From Miniphocaeibacter halophilus (GTDB lineage: Bacteria; Bacillota; Clostridia; Tissierellales; Peptoniphilaceae), in NCBI RefSeq assembly GCF_016458825.1, contig NZ_CP066744.1:1299868-1363867 (forward strand): DNA of 64,000 nt, read 5' to 3'. The notes beneath the pieces were generated by a model. That model searched no databases. It was given only the letters and a program-made list of their open reading frames with translations, and had not been told where the DNA came from. Each line of letters begins with the position of its first letter. The stretch's first letter is position 1. This document shows positions 9,901-18,717 of the stretch, in pieces. A program made the position numbers and the translations under genes.

Positions 9901-10621
9901 AAAACAGTTTATCTCCTACGGCGTAGGCTGTATGTTAGGCCGTTATTCCCTAGATGTTGAAGGCTTAGCCTATGGCGGTGGGGAATTTGACAAAAGTAAG
10001 TATAAGAGATTTATTCCAGATAGAGACAACTGTATACCTATTACAGATTCTAAATACTTTGAAGATGATATTGTTACAAGATTTGAAGAATTTGTTAAAG
10101 TGGTTTATGGAGAAGATTCCTTGGAGGAAAACTTGGGCTTTATTGCAGAAGCCTTAACTGGTAAGGGAGATAGTAGAGAGGTAATTCGCTCTTATTTCCT
10201 TAAGGATTTTTACAAGGACCATGTAAAAACATATCAAAAAAGACCTATTTACTGGCTATATGATTCAGGAAAACAAAATGGTTTTAAGGCCTTAATATAT
10301 ATGCACCGTTACGATGAATACACAACAGGTAAGGTTAGAACAAATTACCTTCATAAATTACAAAAATACTATGAGGACAGAATTAATTTAATAGAAATGG
10401 ATATACTTAGCCAAAATAGTGCATCAACAAAGAAAAAACTAGAAGATGAAAAAATAAAGATTCAAAAACAATTAGATGAATGTAGGAAATATGATGAAGT
10501 CCTAGGTCATATTGCCAACGAAAGAATTACTATAGACCTTGATGATGGTGTTAAGGTGAATTACGAAAAAGTACAAAAAGACAGAGATGGAAAAGTTTTA
10601 AAAATTTTAAGTAAAATTTAG
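6920..10621 (+). CDS. pglX: BREX-1 adenine-specific DNA methyltransferase PglX (BrxX)
   Basis: This 1233-residue protein has the two diagnostic methyltransferase motifs: FDPCVGSG (SAM binding, residues 334-341) and NPPY (catalytic motif IV, residues 512-515). The spacing and the long C-terminal specificity-like region fit type 1 BREX PglX, which N6-methylates adenine in a non-palindromic host sequence to mark self DNA. It lies 11 nt after brxC, and its stop TAG overlaps the pglZ Shine-Dalgarno (AGGAGG at 10620-10625). No long homopolymer tract suggesting phase variation was noticed near the start. Confidence 0.93.
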   Translation: MNKTALRNFATHARRKLRDDVILLASQIGVNKEGITEPEIDEPDFMSFNIGGVGNFTLKGKEVKYRKKLVERLSNAKNYEEDFEQLVEETAYTWFNRLIAIRFMEVNEYLPERVRVLSSASKDDHIPEILTNILDLDIFENLTDQEKEYVIDLKKSATKESDEELFSFLFFKVTEKLKNYLPYLFEKTDDYLELLFKPSFIEETGVIYKLVNEIDEDDFNINLQEEVYKDEEPKVTGTIEIIGWLYQYYNEEYKDKVINIYKGTVKKADIPAATQLFTTDWVVKYIVDNSLGRYWIERNPNSKLQDKLEFFVTSKDNKIHYIDEKVNIEGLTFFDPCVGSGHFLIYAFNVLMEIYKEEGYIEREAAQKIVEKNLYGLDIDKRAAQLAYFSIMIKGRSFDRRFFTREIKPNIMDIKETNLIDEFECAGVTNNSEMNKIGSYLLNILKDAKEYGSLIKVENLDYEKFEEYLKECEEVEENIYNFEWKRKTLPLFKNLTRQAKILSNKYKVVATNPPYLNKFEGKLKKFITTEYKQYKGDLFSAFIFRNFEFLEENGYSGFMTPFVWMFIKTYEELRNYIINHKSITTLIQMEYSAFEEATVPICSFVLKNGKESSKGLYFRLSEFKGGMDVQKKKVLEALENKDCGYFYETSEENFTKIPGMPIAYWASENFLNIYVKGIPLGNLASPRKGNSTSDNNRFLKLWYEIEFKKIKFKSTEIILEDTLIQPWYPYNKGGGYRKWYGNNEYVIDWYNDAEEIRKIKTAVIANYQYFCKPGLTWSTVSSKLFSLRKFGNGFIFDNGGCCIFDLGTTSNSVLGLLNSNVFIYIFGELNPTLNFQSGEVAKFPILVEKMNYIGNEVDIFINLSVTISKFDWDTFETSWDFKVNPLVDFNNYLNEYYKSLAESGTLVERQEYYIKNMEDAYLQYKEFTNQQFQKLKENEEELNRIFIEIYGLEDELTPEVSDRDITIAKIFDTNKDIDQEIKGNKYVLTKKDVVKQFISYGVGCMLGRYSLDVEGLAYGGGEFDKSKYKRFIPDRDNCIPITDSKYFEDDIVTRFEEFVKVVYGEDSLEENLGFIAEALTGKGDSREVIRSYFLKDFYKDHVKTYQKRPIYWLYDSGKQNGFKALIYMHRYDEYTTGKVRTNYLHKLQKYYEDRINLIEMDILSQNSASTKKKLEDEKIKIQKQLDECRKYDEVLGHIANERITIDLDDGVKVNYEKVQKDRDGKVLKILSKI

Positions 10622-10629
10622 GAGGATAC

Positions 10630-13152
10630 ATGGCAGAATTAAATTTATCTCAAATAGAAAATACCTTAAATGATGAATTTAGAGATGTATCTTCTAGAAG
10701 AAAAATTGTTTTTTGGTATGATTCAAAAGGTGATTTTGTAGAAGATGTTTCTTCACTTGTTTTAGAAAATGCAAAACTGTTGATATTAAAAGAAAATCAC
10801 CTATTTGAAACAAAACATATTTTAGAGGTTGAGGACAAGGAGAGTAATTACTTAGTTTACGCTCCTTTTCCAAGACCTAGAAATGAGGACAATCATTTAG
10901 CAGATACAATTCTCTATTCGAAAACCTTTGTAGCTGACCGTCTGTCTTTAATAATGGTTGAACTAGGTATTAAAGAGGAAAGAAAGATACTGTTGGAAAA
11001 ATATTCTAAATTCTTTAATAGTAAAGAAAGGTTTAATAAATTTAAGGAATTGGAAATAGATAGTTATACAGAGGAAAATATTGAGCTAGGATTCTTAGCT
11101 ATACTTGTAGGAATAAAGGAAGTAAGATTTGAATCCATAGTAAAGAGTATTTTAAAGGAAGGAAATTTAGAAGAAAATAGTATTTTAAAGGATTTTGGAA
11201 AATATAGTTTAAAGGAAGCTTTTTGGAAATACTCCTATAAATATTTTGGCTACAATTCAAAGGAACCTACTTTGGTTAAATTTGTTCTAGGTTTGTTTGC
11301 TACCTATATTCAAAGAAAAACAGGCCTTGAAAATATACTTAAAAACGAAGAATATATACTTGAAAAACCAGGCGGAGTTATTGCTTTTATCAACTCTTTA
11401 ATGAACGATATTAGAATGCAGGAAACCTTTAGGAGTTTATCTAAATATGTATATGAACAAATAGATGGTGATAGTTTATTTTCTAAAATTGACCTAGAAG
11501 TTCTATTGGATTTAGATGTTTTTGAAAGTCTTGAATATAAATTTATAAACTGGATAGTGAATAGATTTCTTGATGAACATTTTGACACAAAGGTGAAAGA
11601 GTATAACATTGTAGATTTAATTAATTTAAGAAAAGAAAAGTTCTTCGGCAAAGATTTTTCAAATGATTACGAAATGCTTTTAGCTGCTTACAAGGTATTG
11701 TCATTTGAAAATAGGAATTATGATCTTGAACTTAATGAAATGGTTAAGGAATATGATAAGTCTTGGTATTTACAGGACCTTAACTACAGACGTTTCTATT
11801 TTCATTTAGATAAAATTGAAAATGTAAGTCAATATGAAAAGTTAAGGGATTATGTTGAAAATACATATGTTAATAATTTCTTAGACCCTTACAATATTGC
11901 CTTTAACAATGTGTTTAATTATGGGGACCTAGATAATATAAAATTACAAAAGGATTTTTATAATAATAATATTCATTTTGACAACAGAAGGTCCCTTGTT
12001 ATTATTTCCGATGCCTTAAGGTATGAGGTTGGAAAGGATCTTGTAAGTCAAATGAATTTAAGTGAAAAATTTGAGGCTGAAATTGAACCTCAAATTTCCA
12101 TATTGCCCTCTATTACAAAATTGGGAATGGCTGCCTTATTACCTCATAAGGAAATTGAAATAAATAAAAAATTCGATGTGTTTGTAGACGAAAAAAAGGC
12201 AGGCTCCCTAACGGAAAGGGAAAATATTTTAAAATCCCGTAAAGAAAACAGTAGGGCAATTCAATTTGATGTCATAAATAACTACAGTAAGGAAGAGTTA
12301 AGGGAATTTGTCAAAGACCAATCCGTTATTTACATTTACCATAATCAAATCGACGCTAGAGGTGATGAGTTAAAAACCGAAAATGAGGTTTTTAATGCTT
12401 GTAATGAAGCTATTGAAGAAATTATTAACCTTATAAGAAAACTTTCAGGGCATGTTTCAATTCATAATTATATTGTTACTTCAGACCATGGTTTTATTTA
12501 TAAAAGATCTGTTAATAGTGAAGCCGAAAAAATAGATAAATTTTACAAGACTGATGATATTAAAAACAGAAGGTTTATTATTTCTGAAAATGAATATAAG
12601 ATTCATGGTACTAAAAGTATTTCTTTGGGAAAAGTTTTAAATAATAATGACAAAAGGTATGTAATATTTCCAAATAGTTCCAATGTTTTTAAACTTCAAG
12701 GTGGAGGGCAAAATTACTTCCATGGTGGGGCCTCTATGCAGGAAGTTATTACTCCCTTAATTAATATTAAAACCAGAAGAGGGGCTGTGGAAACTAAGGA
12801 TGTTTCTATTGAAATGTTGAATAATTCTAAAAATATTACTTCTTTAAATACCTCTTTAGAAATCTACCAGAAGGATATTGTTACAGATATAATTAAGGCT
12901 GTTAATTATAGTATTTATTTTGAAGATTCCCTTGGTGAAATTATATCCAACGAAGAGTTATATTTTGCAGATAGCAGAGATGAAAATACAGGAAATAGAA
13001 TAAGAAAACTATTTTTTAGACTTAAAGAAAAGTCCTATGATCCTAATGGAAAATATTATATTGTAATAAAGAATACAAAAACTGGTATTGAGGACAAGCT
13101 CATGGTAAAAATAGATATACCTTTTGCTGATGACTTTGGATTTGATGTATAG
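10630..13152 (+). CDS. pglZ: BREX-1 alkaline-phosphatase-fold protein PglZ (BrxZ)
   Basis: An 840-residue protein of the type 1 PglZ family. The C-terminal half has alkaline-phosphatase-superfamily metal-site motifs: ISDALRYEVG near residues 459-468, the PSITKLGMAAL segment that follows it, and TSDHGF near residues 618-623. The N-terminal half is helical. PglZ is an indispensable BREX core protein whose substrate is not settled. AGGAGG is spaced perfectly for the ATG at 10630. The stop abuts the brxL region. Confidence 0.93.
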   Translation: MAELNLSQIENTLNDEFRDVSSRRKIVFWYDSKGDFVEDVSSLVLENAKLLILKENHLFETKHILEVEDKESNYLVYAPFPRPRNEDNHLADTILYSKTFVADRLSLIMVELGIKEERKILLEKYSKFFNSKERFNKFKELEIDSYTEENIELGFLAILVGIKEVRFESIVKSILKEGNLEENSILKDFGKYSLKEAFWKYSYKYFGYNSKEPTLVKFVLGLFATYIQRKTGLENILKNEEYILEKPGGVIAFINSLMNDIRMQETFRSLSKYVYEQIDGDSLFSKIDLEVLLDLDVFESLEYKFINWIVNRFLDEHFDTKVKEYNIVDLINLRKEKFFGKDFSNDYEMLLAAYKVLSFENRNYDLELNEMVKEYDKSWYLQDLNYRRFYFHLDKIENVSQYEKLRDYVENTYVNNFLDPYNIAFNNVFNYGDLDNIKLQKDFYNNNIHFDNRRSLVIISDALRYEVGKDLVSQMNLSEKFEAEIEPQISILPSITKLGMAALLPHKEIEINKKFDVFVDEKKAGSLTERENILKSRKENSRAIQFDVINNYSKEELREFVKDQSVIYIYHNQIDARGDELKTENEVFNACNEAIEEIINLIRKLSGHVSIHNYIVTSDHGFIYKRSVNSEAEKIDKFYKTDDIKNRRFIISENEYKIHGTKSISLGKVLNNNDKRYVIFPNSSNVFKLQGGGQNYFHGGASMQEVITPLINIKTRRGAVETKDVSIEMLNNSKNITSLNTSLEIYQKDIVTDIIKAVNYSIYFEDSLGEIISNEELYFADSRDENTGNRIRKLFFRLKEKSYDPNGKYYIVIKNTKTGIEDKLMVKIDIPFADDFGFDV

Positions 13153-13164
13153 GTGGATAATAAT

Positions 13165-15201
13165 ATGGAAGAAAATAATTTAATTGAAAAACTTCAAATG
13201 AACTTTCCTGGGAAATTTGTTAGGAAGGATTTAACTAAAAAAATTAAAGAGGGAGCAAATGTTCCTATATATGTTTTAGAATACTTGCTGGGAATGTATT
13301 GCACCTCTACTGATGAAGAGGATATTGAGTCGGGGGTTAAATCCGTAAAAACAATTTTAGCCGAAAATTATGTTAGACCAGATGAAGCTGAGAAAATAAA
13401 ATCTAAAATAAGGGAAAAGGGAAGTTACACTGTTATTGATAGGATAACTGTAAAATTAAATGTAAAAGAAGACAGGTATGAGGCTGAATTTTCAAATTTA
13501 GCCTTAAGAGGAGTTCAAATTGACTCTGGTTACCCTTTGAAATATGAACGCCTTTTAGGTGGTGGTATTTGGTGTATAGTTCAAATGGAGTATTTCTATG
13601 ATGAAGGGGATAAAAAGAAAAGTCCTTTTATTATTAAGAAACTAACACCAGTTCAAATGCCTAAAATAGATATTGAAGAGTTTAAAAAGGCAAGAAGTAA
13701 TTTTACTGATGATGAATGGATTGACTTGATTTTACGAAGTACTGGAATGGAGCCAAGTAATTTTAATGAACGGGAAAAATGGTTACATCTGGCTCGTTTA
13801 ATTCCATTAGTTGAAAACAACTATAACCTATGTGAACTTGGGCCAAGAGGAACGGGAAAGTCCCATATATATAAGGAGATAAGCCCTAATAGTATTTTGG
13901 TTTCAGGTGGGCAAACTACTGTTGCAAATCTATTTTACAATATGGGAACAAGGCAAGTAGGCCTAGTAGGATTATGGGATTGTGTTGCTTTTGACGAAGT
14001 TGCAGGTATTAAATTTAAAGATCAAGATGGTGTACAAATTATGAAGGACTATATGGCATCAGGATCTTTTGCTAGAGGAAAGGAAGAAAAAAATGCTACA
14101 GCATCTATGGTTTTTGTTGGCAATATTAATCAATCTGTAGATGTAATGTTAAAAACATCTAGTCTCTTTGAACCCTTTCCAGATGCTATGGGACAGGACA
14201 CGGCTTTTTTAGATAGAATGCACTCTTATATTCCAGGATGGGAAATACCTAAATATAGACCGGAATTTTTTACAGATGATTATGGTTTTATTACCGATTA
14301 TTATTCTGAAATAATGAGGGAATTAAGAAAGGTATCTTACGGAGATGCCTATGATAAGTACTTTAAACTTGGAAGACAATTAAATCAAAGGGATGTTATA
14401 GGTGTAAAAAAGACTATTTCCGGTTTAGTAAAAATAATATACCCTAATGGTGTTTTTGAAAAAGAAAATATTGAAAAAATACTTCGATTTGCTTTAGAAA
14501 TGAGAAGAAGGGTTAAGGAACAGCTAAAACGCATTGGTGGTATGGAATTCTATGATATTAATTTTTCCTATATTGACAATGAAAGTTTTATTGAGGAATA
14601 TGTTCCAGTACCTGAACAAGGTGGAGGGACTTTAATACCGGAAGGCATAGGAAAACCTGGACATCTTTACACAGTCGCTAGGGGAAAAAGTGACATGATA
14701 GGTACATTTAAACTAGAAACTCAAGTTACAGCAGGTAGTGGAAAATTCGAAAGGACAGGACTTGGCTCTAATTCAGAAGCCAAGGAGTCTGTAGACTTAG
14801 CCTTTAAATATTTAAAGGCCAATAGCAAAAGCATAAGTGGAAGTATTAGTACAACTAATTATGATTATTTAGTGAATATACAGGATATGACAGGAATAGG
14901 CATGACTTCAACTTTAACCTTGGCTACACTAATAGCCATATGTTCGGCAGCTTTAAATAAACCTGTTATTTCTAGTGCTGCAGTATTGGGAGATTTAAGT
15001 ATTGGCGGTACAATTATAAAAGTAGAAGAACTAGCAAACACTTTACAGGTTTGTAAGGATGCTGGAGCAAAGAAAGTATTACTACCAATGAGTTCAGCGG
15101 TAGATATTGGGACAGTTCCGTCAGACTTAATAGGTGGCTTTAACTTAATATTCTACAATACAGCAGAAGATGCTGTATATAAGGCATTGGGTGTTGAATG
15201 A
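13165..15201 (+). CDS. brxL: BREX Lon-like AAA+ protein BrxL
   Basis: A 678-residue protein with an N-terminal DNA-binding-like region, an AAA+ core (Walker A GPRGTGKS at residues 226-233, Walker B-like AFDEVAG near 276-282) and a C-terminal Lon-type domain (about 530-678). An in-frame GTG at 13153 touches the pglZ stop, but AGGTGG at 13151-13156 is placed for the ATG at 13165. Aligned from memory to E. coli Lon, the position of the catalytic Lys (in GGLKEK) is Ala624 here (EELANT), so peptidase activity looks unlikely. BrxL is thought to work as an oligomeric DNA-engaging ATPase in type 1 BREX. It is the last BREX gene. Confidence 0.92.
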   Translation: MEENNLIEKLQMNFPGKFVRKDLTKKIKEGANVPIYVLEYLLGMYCTSTDEEDIESGVKSVKTILAENYVRPDEAEKIKSKIREKGSYTVIDRITVKLNVKEDRYEAEFSNLALRGVQIDSGYPLKYERLLGGGIWCIVQMEYFYDEGDKKKSPFIIKKLTPVQMPKIDIEEFKKARSNFTDDEWIDLILRSTGMEPSNFNEREKWLHLARLIPLVENNYNLCELGPRGTGKSHIYKEISPNSILVSGGQTTVANLFYNMGTRQVGLVGLWDCVAFDEVAGIKFKDQDGVQIMKDYMASGSFARGKEEKNATASMVFVGNINQSVDVMLKTSSLFEPFPDAMGQDTAFLDRMHSYIPGWEIPKYRPEFFTDDYGFITDYYSEIMRELRKVSYGDAYDKYFKLGRQLNQRDVIGVKKTISGLVKIIYPNGVFEKENIEKILRFALEMRRRVKEQLKRIGGMEFYDINFSYIDNESFIEEYVPVPEQGGGTLIPEGIGKPGHLYTVARGKSDMIGTFKLETQVTAGSGKFERTGLGSNSEAKESVDLAFKYLKANSKSISGSISTTNYDYLVNIQDMTGIGMTSTLTLATLIAICSAALNKPVISSAAVLGDLSIGGTIIKVEELANTLQVCKDAGAKKVLLPMSSAVDIGTVPSDLIGGFNLIFYNTAEDAVYKALGVE

Positions 15202-15265
15202 TGAGCAAAGTTAGTGTTTTGTTTTTTTTTATAATGTAAAGAGAATGAAGTAATGGAGAGAAGAT

Positions 15266-16060
15266 ATGAAAAAGAAATCAATATTAATTATAGGATTACT
15301 ATTTTTAACATTATTAGTAGGTTGTTCATCTAATGGAGCTAAGGATAGTACGGAAATAAATTATGTAGATAAAGAGTTTTTATCTAGCTTTAAAAAGGGT
15401 TTAGAAAAAAGATGGGATTTACCAGAAGTAGATTTAACTATGGATACTCAAGGGCAAAAAGAAGAATATTTAAAAGCGATTGACACTGAATTAAATGAAA
15501 TTAAAGATTACAGTGGCGAAAAATTTGAAGATACTAAATTACAAGAAAAGGCTTTAAGTTATATAAACATTTTAAAAGAACAAAAAGAAGCCTTCGATTA
15601 TTTTACTGTTGATGAAATAAAATTTTATGAAACTTGGGATAAAATTGCTGCTGAAAGAAGTAAAATTTTAGTAGATATTGTTGATAGTTATAAAATAGAA
15701 TTTTCTGGGAAATATGAGAATATTTTAGATGATTTTAAATTAAATGCACAGATGGCAATAGAAGATGATACTAAGAATAAAGAAATAGAAGATATTGTAA
15801 ACAAAGTGGAATTTACTAAGGTGAAGGAAGAATACGGTTCATCCTACTATGAAGCGGTTGTTGAAAACACATCTTCTGTAGAATTTGAGAATTTTGCATT
15901 TGAAATTTCCCTAATAGATGAAGAAGGGATAATTGTAGAATCTACTTATAGTAATAGTGTCAATAATTGGAAGCCTGGTCAAAAATTTAAATTTGAATTT
16001 ATGACTCAAACAGCTTTTGCAAAAATGGAATTTGAACCACAGTATTTTATAAAAGAATAG
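15266..16060 (+). CDS. Lipoprotein, FxLYD-like C-terminal domain, unknown function
   Basis: A 264-residue lipoprotein. The signal peptide ends in a lipobox LLVGC with the lipidated Cys at residue 20, so it should be anchored outside the membrane. The middle is charged and helical. The last 80 residues (from about VEFTKVKEEYG, with VVENTSSVEFENFAFEISL and later a W-K-P-G-Q segment) resemble FxLYD-type beta-sandwich domains found in Firmicutes lipoproteins. A TATAAT at 15230-15235 just upstream suggests its own promoter, so it is probably not part of the BREX operon although it lies 64 nt after brxL. No specific function can be given. Confidence 0.75.
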   Translation: MKKKSILIIGLLFLTLLVGCSSNGAKDSTEINYVDKEFLSSFKKGLEKRWDLPEVDLTMDTQGQKEEYLKAIDTELNEIKDYSGEKFEDTKLQEKALSYINILKEQKEAFDYFTVDEIKFYETWDKIAAERSKILVDIVDSYKIEFSGKYENILDDFKLNAQMAIEDDTKNKEIEDIVNKVEFTKVKEEYGSSYYEAVVENTSSVEFENFAFEISLIDEEGIIVESTYSNSVNNWKPGQKFKFEFMTQTAFAKMEFEPQYFIKE

Positions 16061-16094
16061 TTTTTGCTAGTTAACTAGATTTAAAGAAATTATA

Positions 16095-16126
16095 AAAATG
16101 AGTCCTTTAGTTTAGGACTCATTTTT
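16095..16126. terminator. Bidirectional-looking terminator hairpin after the lipoprotein
   Basis: AATGAGTCCT (16097-16106) pairs with AGGACTCATT (16114-16123) across a 7-nt loop, with As on the left and Ts on the right. The remaining 260 nt up to the next gene are very AT-rich. I see only a possible -10 (TATAAT at 16273-16278) without a convincing -35. Confidence 0.85.
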
Positions 16127-16387
16127 ATATTGTCACTTCATTATTGTTGAAATTTTAAACACTCATTCCTTTTTATAATTTAAACACCATTAATCCAAGC
16201 TTCCTTTTGAGTTATTTTAAATGTATGTTGATTTTTTAACAAAAACAGTTCTAAGGGTTTTTCTATAAATTATATAATCATGAAAATTTCAAATAATCTT
16301 TAAATAAGTATTATTAGAGGGTATATATAATTATAGGATTTTATATATTTTTTATTAACAATAATTAACATTTTAATAGGAGGTATT

Positions 16388-17146
16388 ATGAACGATACAA
16401 TAAAGACTCAATTAAATCACAGAACTATTAGGGAATTTAAAGAGAAGGAAGTTCCTGAAAATCTATTAGAAAAATTTATTTCAGTAATTCAAAGAACGGC
16501 AAGTAGTACAGGAATGCAGACTTCTTCAGTAATTAGGGTTACTGACAATAATATTAAAAAACAAATTGCAGAGGTTTGTAAACAGGAATATGTTGGACGG
16601 GCACCGGAACTTTTTATATTTATAGTTGATGCATATAGGAATAATAGAATAGCTGAAGATAAAACAGGAAGTAAATTTTCTGCAAGCCATGACATGGATA
16701 GGTTTTTTCAAGGTTGGACAGATTCTTGTTTAGCTGCTCAAAATTTAACCAATGCAGTAGAATCTGAAGGACTAGGTGGGGTTTTTCTAGGTTCTGTTTT
16801 AAATGATACCGATAAAATAATTGAGATTTTAAAACTACCGGAACTTACTTTTCCTGTATTGGGAGTTGCTTTTGGCTATCCAAATCAAGAGCCGCAATTA
16901 AAACCTAGAATGGATATGAATTTAAGAGTATTTGAAAATGAATATAAAAAATTCGATAATTATATGGAAGAAATTAAGGATTATGATGAGGAAATGCAAA
17001 CATACTATGATTTAAGAGAGGCAAATAGAAGGGTTGACAGCTTCAGTAAGCAGGTTATTGGCAAACTTGAAAATGTATTGGAAAATAGAGCTAAGATATT
17101 AAATTCTGCAATAAGACAAGGGTTTGATTTAAAGGTGGAAAAATAA
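16388..17146 (+). CDS. NADPH-dependent flavin nitroreductase (NfsA/FRP-like)
   Basis: A 252-residue nitroreductase-family protein of the longer NfsA/FRP type. It starts with the typical LNHRTIREF block that contacts FMN phosphate. It has the central helix region (DSCLAAQNLTNAVESEGLGG) and a GVAFGYP segment followed by a C-terminal extension (QEPQLKPRMDMNLRVF) typical of NADPH-dependent members. The start has AGGAGG 6 nt upstream. The natural substrate is unknown; family members reduce nitroaromatics, quinones and flavins. It is monocistronic, with long AT-rich gaps on both sides. Confidence 0.88.
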   Translation: MNDTIKTQLNHRTIREFKEKEVPENLLEKFISVIQRTASSTGMQTSSVIRVTDNNIKKQIAEVCKQEYVGRAPELFIFIVDAYRNNRIAEDKTGSKFSASHDMDRFFQGWTDSCLAAQNLTNAVESEGLGGVFLGSVLNDTDKIIEILKLPELTFPVLGVAFGYPNQEPQLKPRMDMNLRVFENEYKKFDNYMEEIKDYDEEMQTYYDLREANRRVDSFSKQVIGKLENVLENRAKILNSAIRQGFDLKVEK

Positions 17147-17237
17147 GGATTTAAAATAAATAATAAATTTCGTTTTTTTAACATGTTGGTAAATTTTACA
17201 AAAACTTAACAAAGTTAGTAGAGGGCTTTTTATTTTA

Positions 17238-17266
17238 TTGACAGAGTCCTTGTAATCATATATCAT
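17238..17266 (+). promoter_or_regulatory. Sigma-A-type promoter TTGACA-17-TATCAT
   Basis: TTGACA at 17238-17243 and TATCAT at 17261-17266 are separated by exactly 17 bp, 44 nt before the ATG of the 87-residue protein. This is one of the clearest vegetative promoters in the window. Confidence 0.75.
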
Positions 17267-17309
17267 TCTCCAAGTAAGATATTTACAAATCTATCTTAGG
17301 AGGTATGAC

Positions 17310-17573
17310 ATGTTAAAAACAGATAGAGAAATAGCTAGAGAGTTAATAAACAAATTAAATATAGAAATGTCAGATACAAAGGACAAAAAAATCAAAAATT
17401 CAATTATTAAGGCTTTAAAAGATTTAGAGGCAGAGGACAAGTCCTTTAAAAAATCTTTAAATAAATTTACGGAAGAAATTAATGGATATATTATAAAAAA
17501 CAGAAAGTCAATATCCGTTAAAAACTTAAATATAATAAATGAATTATCAAATATGTCTATGAGCTTTAGCTAG
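17310..17573 (+). CDS. Small helical hypothetical protein (87 aa)
   Basis: It has a strong promoter upstream, an AGGAGG ribosome binding site and a terminator right after the stop, so it is a genuine single-gene unit. The product is 87 residues, rich in Lys and Glu, with no Cys or membrane segment. It is probably an all-helical cytoplasmic protein (for example the stretch KDKKIKNSIIKALKDLEAE). I do not recognise the family. Size and composition resemble bacteriocin-immunity-like helical bundles, but nothing around it supports that. Confidence 0.7.
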   Translation: MLKTDREIARELINKLNIEMSDTKDKKIKNSIIKALKDLEAEDKSFKKSLNKFTEEINGYIIKNRKSISVKNLNIINELSNMSMSFS

Positions 17574-17574
17574 T

Positions 17575-17610
17575 AAAAAACCTGTTATTTTAAAATAACA
17601 GGTTTTTTTT
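17575..17610 (+). terminator. Strong Rho-independent terminator
   Basis: CCTGTTAT (17581-17588) and ATAACAGG (17595-17602) form a stem with a 6-nt loop, extended by flanking As and eight Ts. It lies directly after the 87-residue ORF. Confidence 0.9.
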
Positions 17611-17681
17611 ATTTCTATATATAATGTTAAAAATATTTGTTAATCTGCTATTTTTCTCATACAAGACTTATTGCTTTGTTA

Positions 17682-18254
17682 TTATTTATAAAAATACTCC
17701 TCCGGTAAATTACAGGCTACTAGTTCTTTTAAATACAAGGGATGGACAGTAAACCCTCTTTTAGTAAGTAGTTCACCGGTGTTTGTTTTAAAACAAAATA
17801 AATTATTCTTACTTTCCAGAAGCTTCTTCAGTCGAAAAATCAGTTTTTCCATGCCTTTATTTGTAGGATTTCCCGTTGCTATAATAATATTATCTACATA
17901 ATTCATTTTTTCATTAATTCTATTGAAATTTTCATCGATTATATTTTCAAATTCATTACTATTAAATTTATTTAAATCCTTTGAATTGGTTTCGTAAAAA
18001 GGTAATATTCCTACAACAGTTAAGGTTTTATAGTTATTTTCATAGGCGTATTTACATAATTTGTTTAAAGTATTATCGGATTGTATTTTTGTTGCCTTAC
18101 TTGGGTTCATTGAGCAAATTAAAAGTCTATTGTCTTTTCTATAATTACTATTTAAAATTGGAATTTCTATTGAATACCTGTAATTATATCCGCTTATTTC
18201 CCCATTTTCTATTTCAATATTGTCCTTGTCAACATAATCTTTATATTTAATCAT
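17682..18254 (-). CDS. DUF1643 family protein
   Basis: A 190-residue protein with the DUF1643 hallmark: LLICSMNPSKAT followed by a DNTLNKLCKYAYENNY block and a beta strand ending VVGILPFYETNSKDL, then IIATGNP later. Family function is unknown; members are soluble and often sit alone or in mobile regions. The longest frame begins at a TTG (18266), but GGAGG lies just before the ATG at 18254 with normal spacing, so I use that start. It points towards the upstream helical protein gene, with that gene's terminator between the two. Confidence 0.82.
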   Translation of the reverse strand: MIKYKDYVDKDNIEIENGEISGYNYRYSIEIPILNSNYRKDNRLLICSMNPSKATKIQSDNTLNKLCKYAYENNYKTLTVVGILPFYETNSKDLNKFNSNEFENIIDENFNRINEKMNYVDNIIIATGNPTNKGMEKLIFRLKKLLESKNNLFCFKTNTGELLTKRGFTVHPLYLKELVACNLPEEYFYK

Positions 18255-18379
18255 AATAACCTCCAATTAAATTATAGCCTATTTAATCTTAAGCTTATCT
18301 TAAGGTTAAAGCAATTTTATATTTAGATTGGTGCCATAGAATATAGTTACAGGAAATAAATGAAAGGGAGTATGTTTAA

Positions 18380-18673
18380 ATGCTTACAATGTTCTTAAAA
18401 TATGTACCAAGTATATTATTAATTATTGGTGGGCTATTATTTATTGTATTTAAAAAATTAACATGGAATAATTTTATTTATTTTATTTTCAAGGACAGAA
18501 AAGAAGATATAAATAAATTTACAGGAAAAGTATGGATTATATTAGGGGTTGTTTTATTAATCTTAACTATAATCATGAATTTAGAAATAAAAACAATAGC
18601 ATGTTTGTATTTATTCTTAATATTTATTTCATTTATTATAGTATATTTTGAATTTAAGAAAAGATTAAAGTAA
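18380..18673 (+). CDS. Small membrane protein (DUF3784-like), 97 aa
   Basis: It has three predicted membrane segments (about residues 8-26, 52-70, 72-91) separated by a short charged loop (KDRKEDINKFTGKVW). The pattern of two helices with a conserved-looking cytosolic loop resembles small DUF3784-type proteins, but the match is only approximate. AAGGGAG lies upstream of the ATG. It lies 44 nt upstream of an ABC transporter ATPase gene with AGGAGGG between them, and may be cotranscribed with it. Confidence 0.6.
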   Translation: MLTMFLKYVPSILLIIGGLLFIVFKKLTWNNFIYFIFKDRKEDINKFTGKVWIILGVVLLILTIIMNLEIKTIACLYLFLIFISFIIVYFEFKKRLK

Positions 18674-18717
18674 AAACCCAAGAATACGTATTTAGAAAAG
18701 GACACAGGAGGGAAAAA

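Noticed and set aside
9972-10157. 61-codon plus-strand frame inside pglX
   Set aside because: Out-of-frame shadow of pglX with no independent start signal.
13165-15201. TGA stops of brxL, nudC and nagA considered as selenocysteine codons
   Set aside because: All three lie at ordinary gene ends (immediate second stop, or overlap with the next gene's start or RBS). They lack a conserved continuation or a hairpin with a G-first loop at the right distance.
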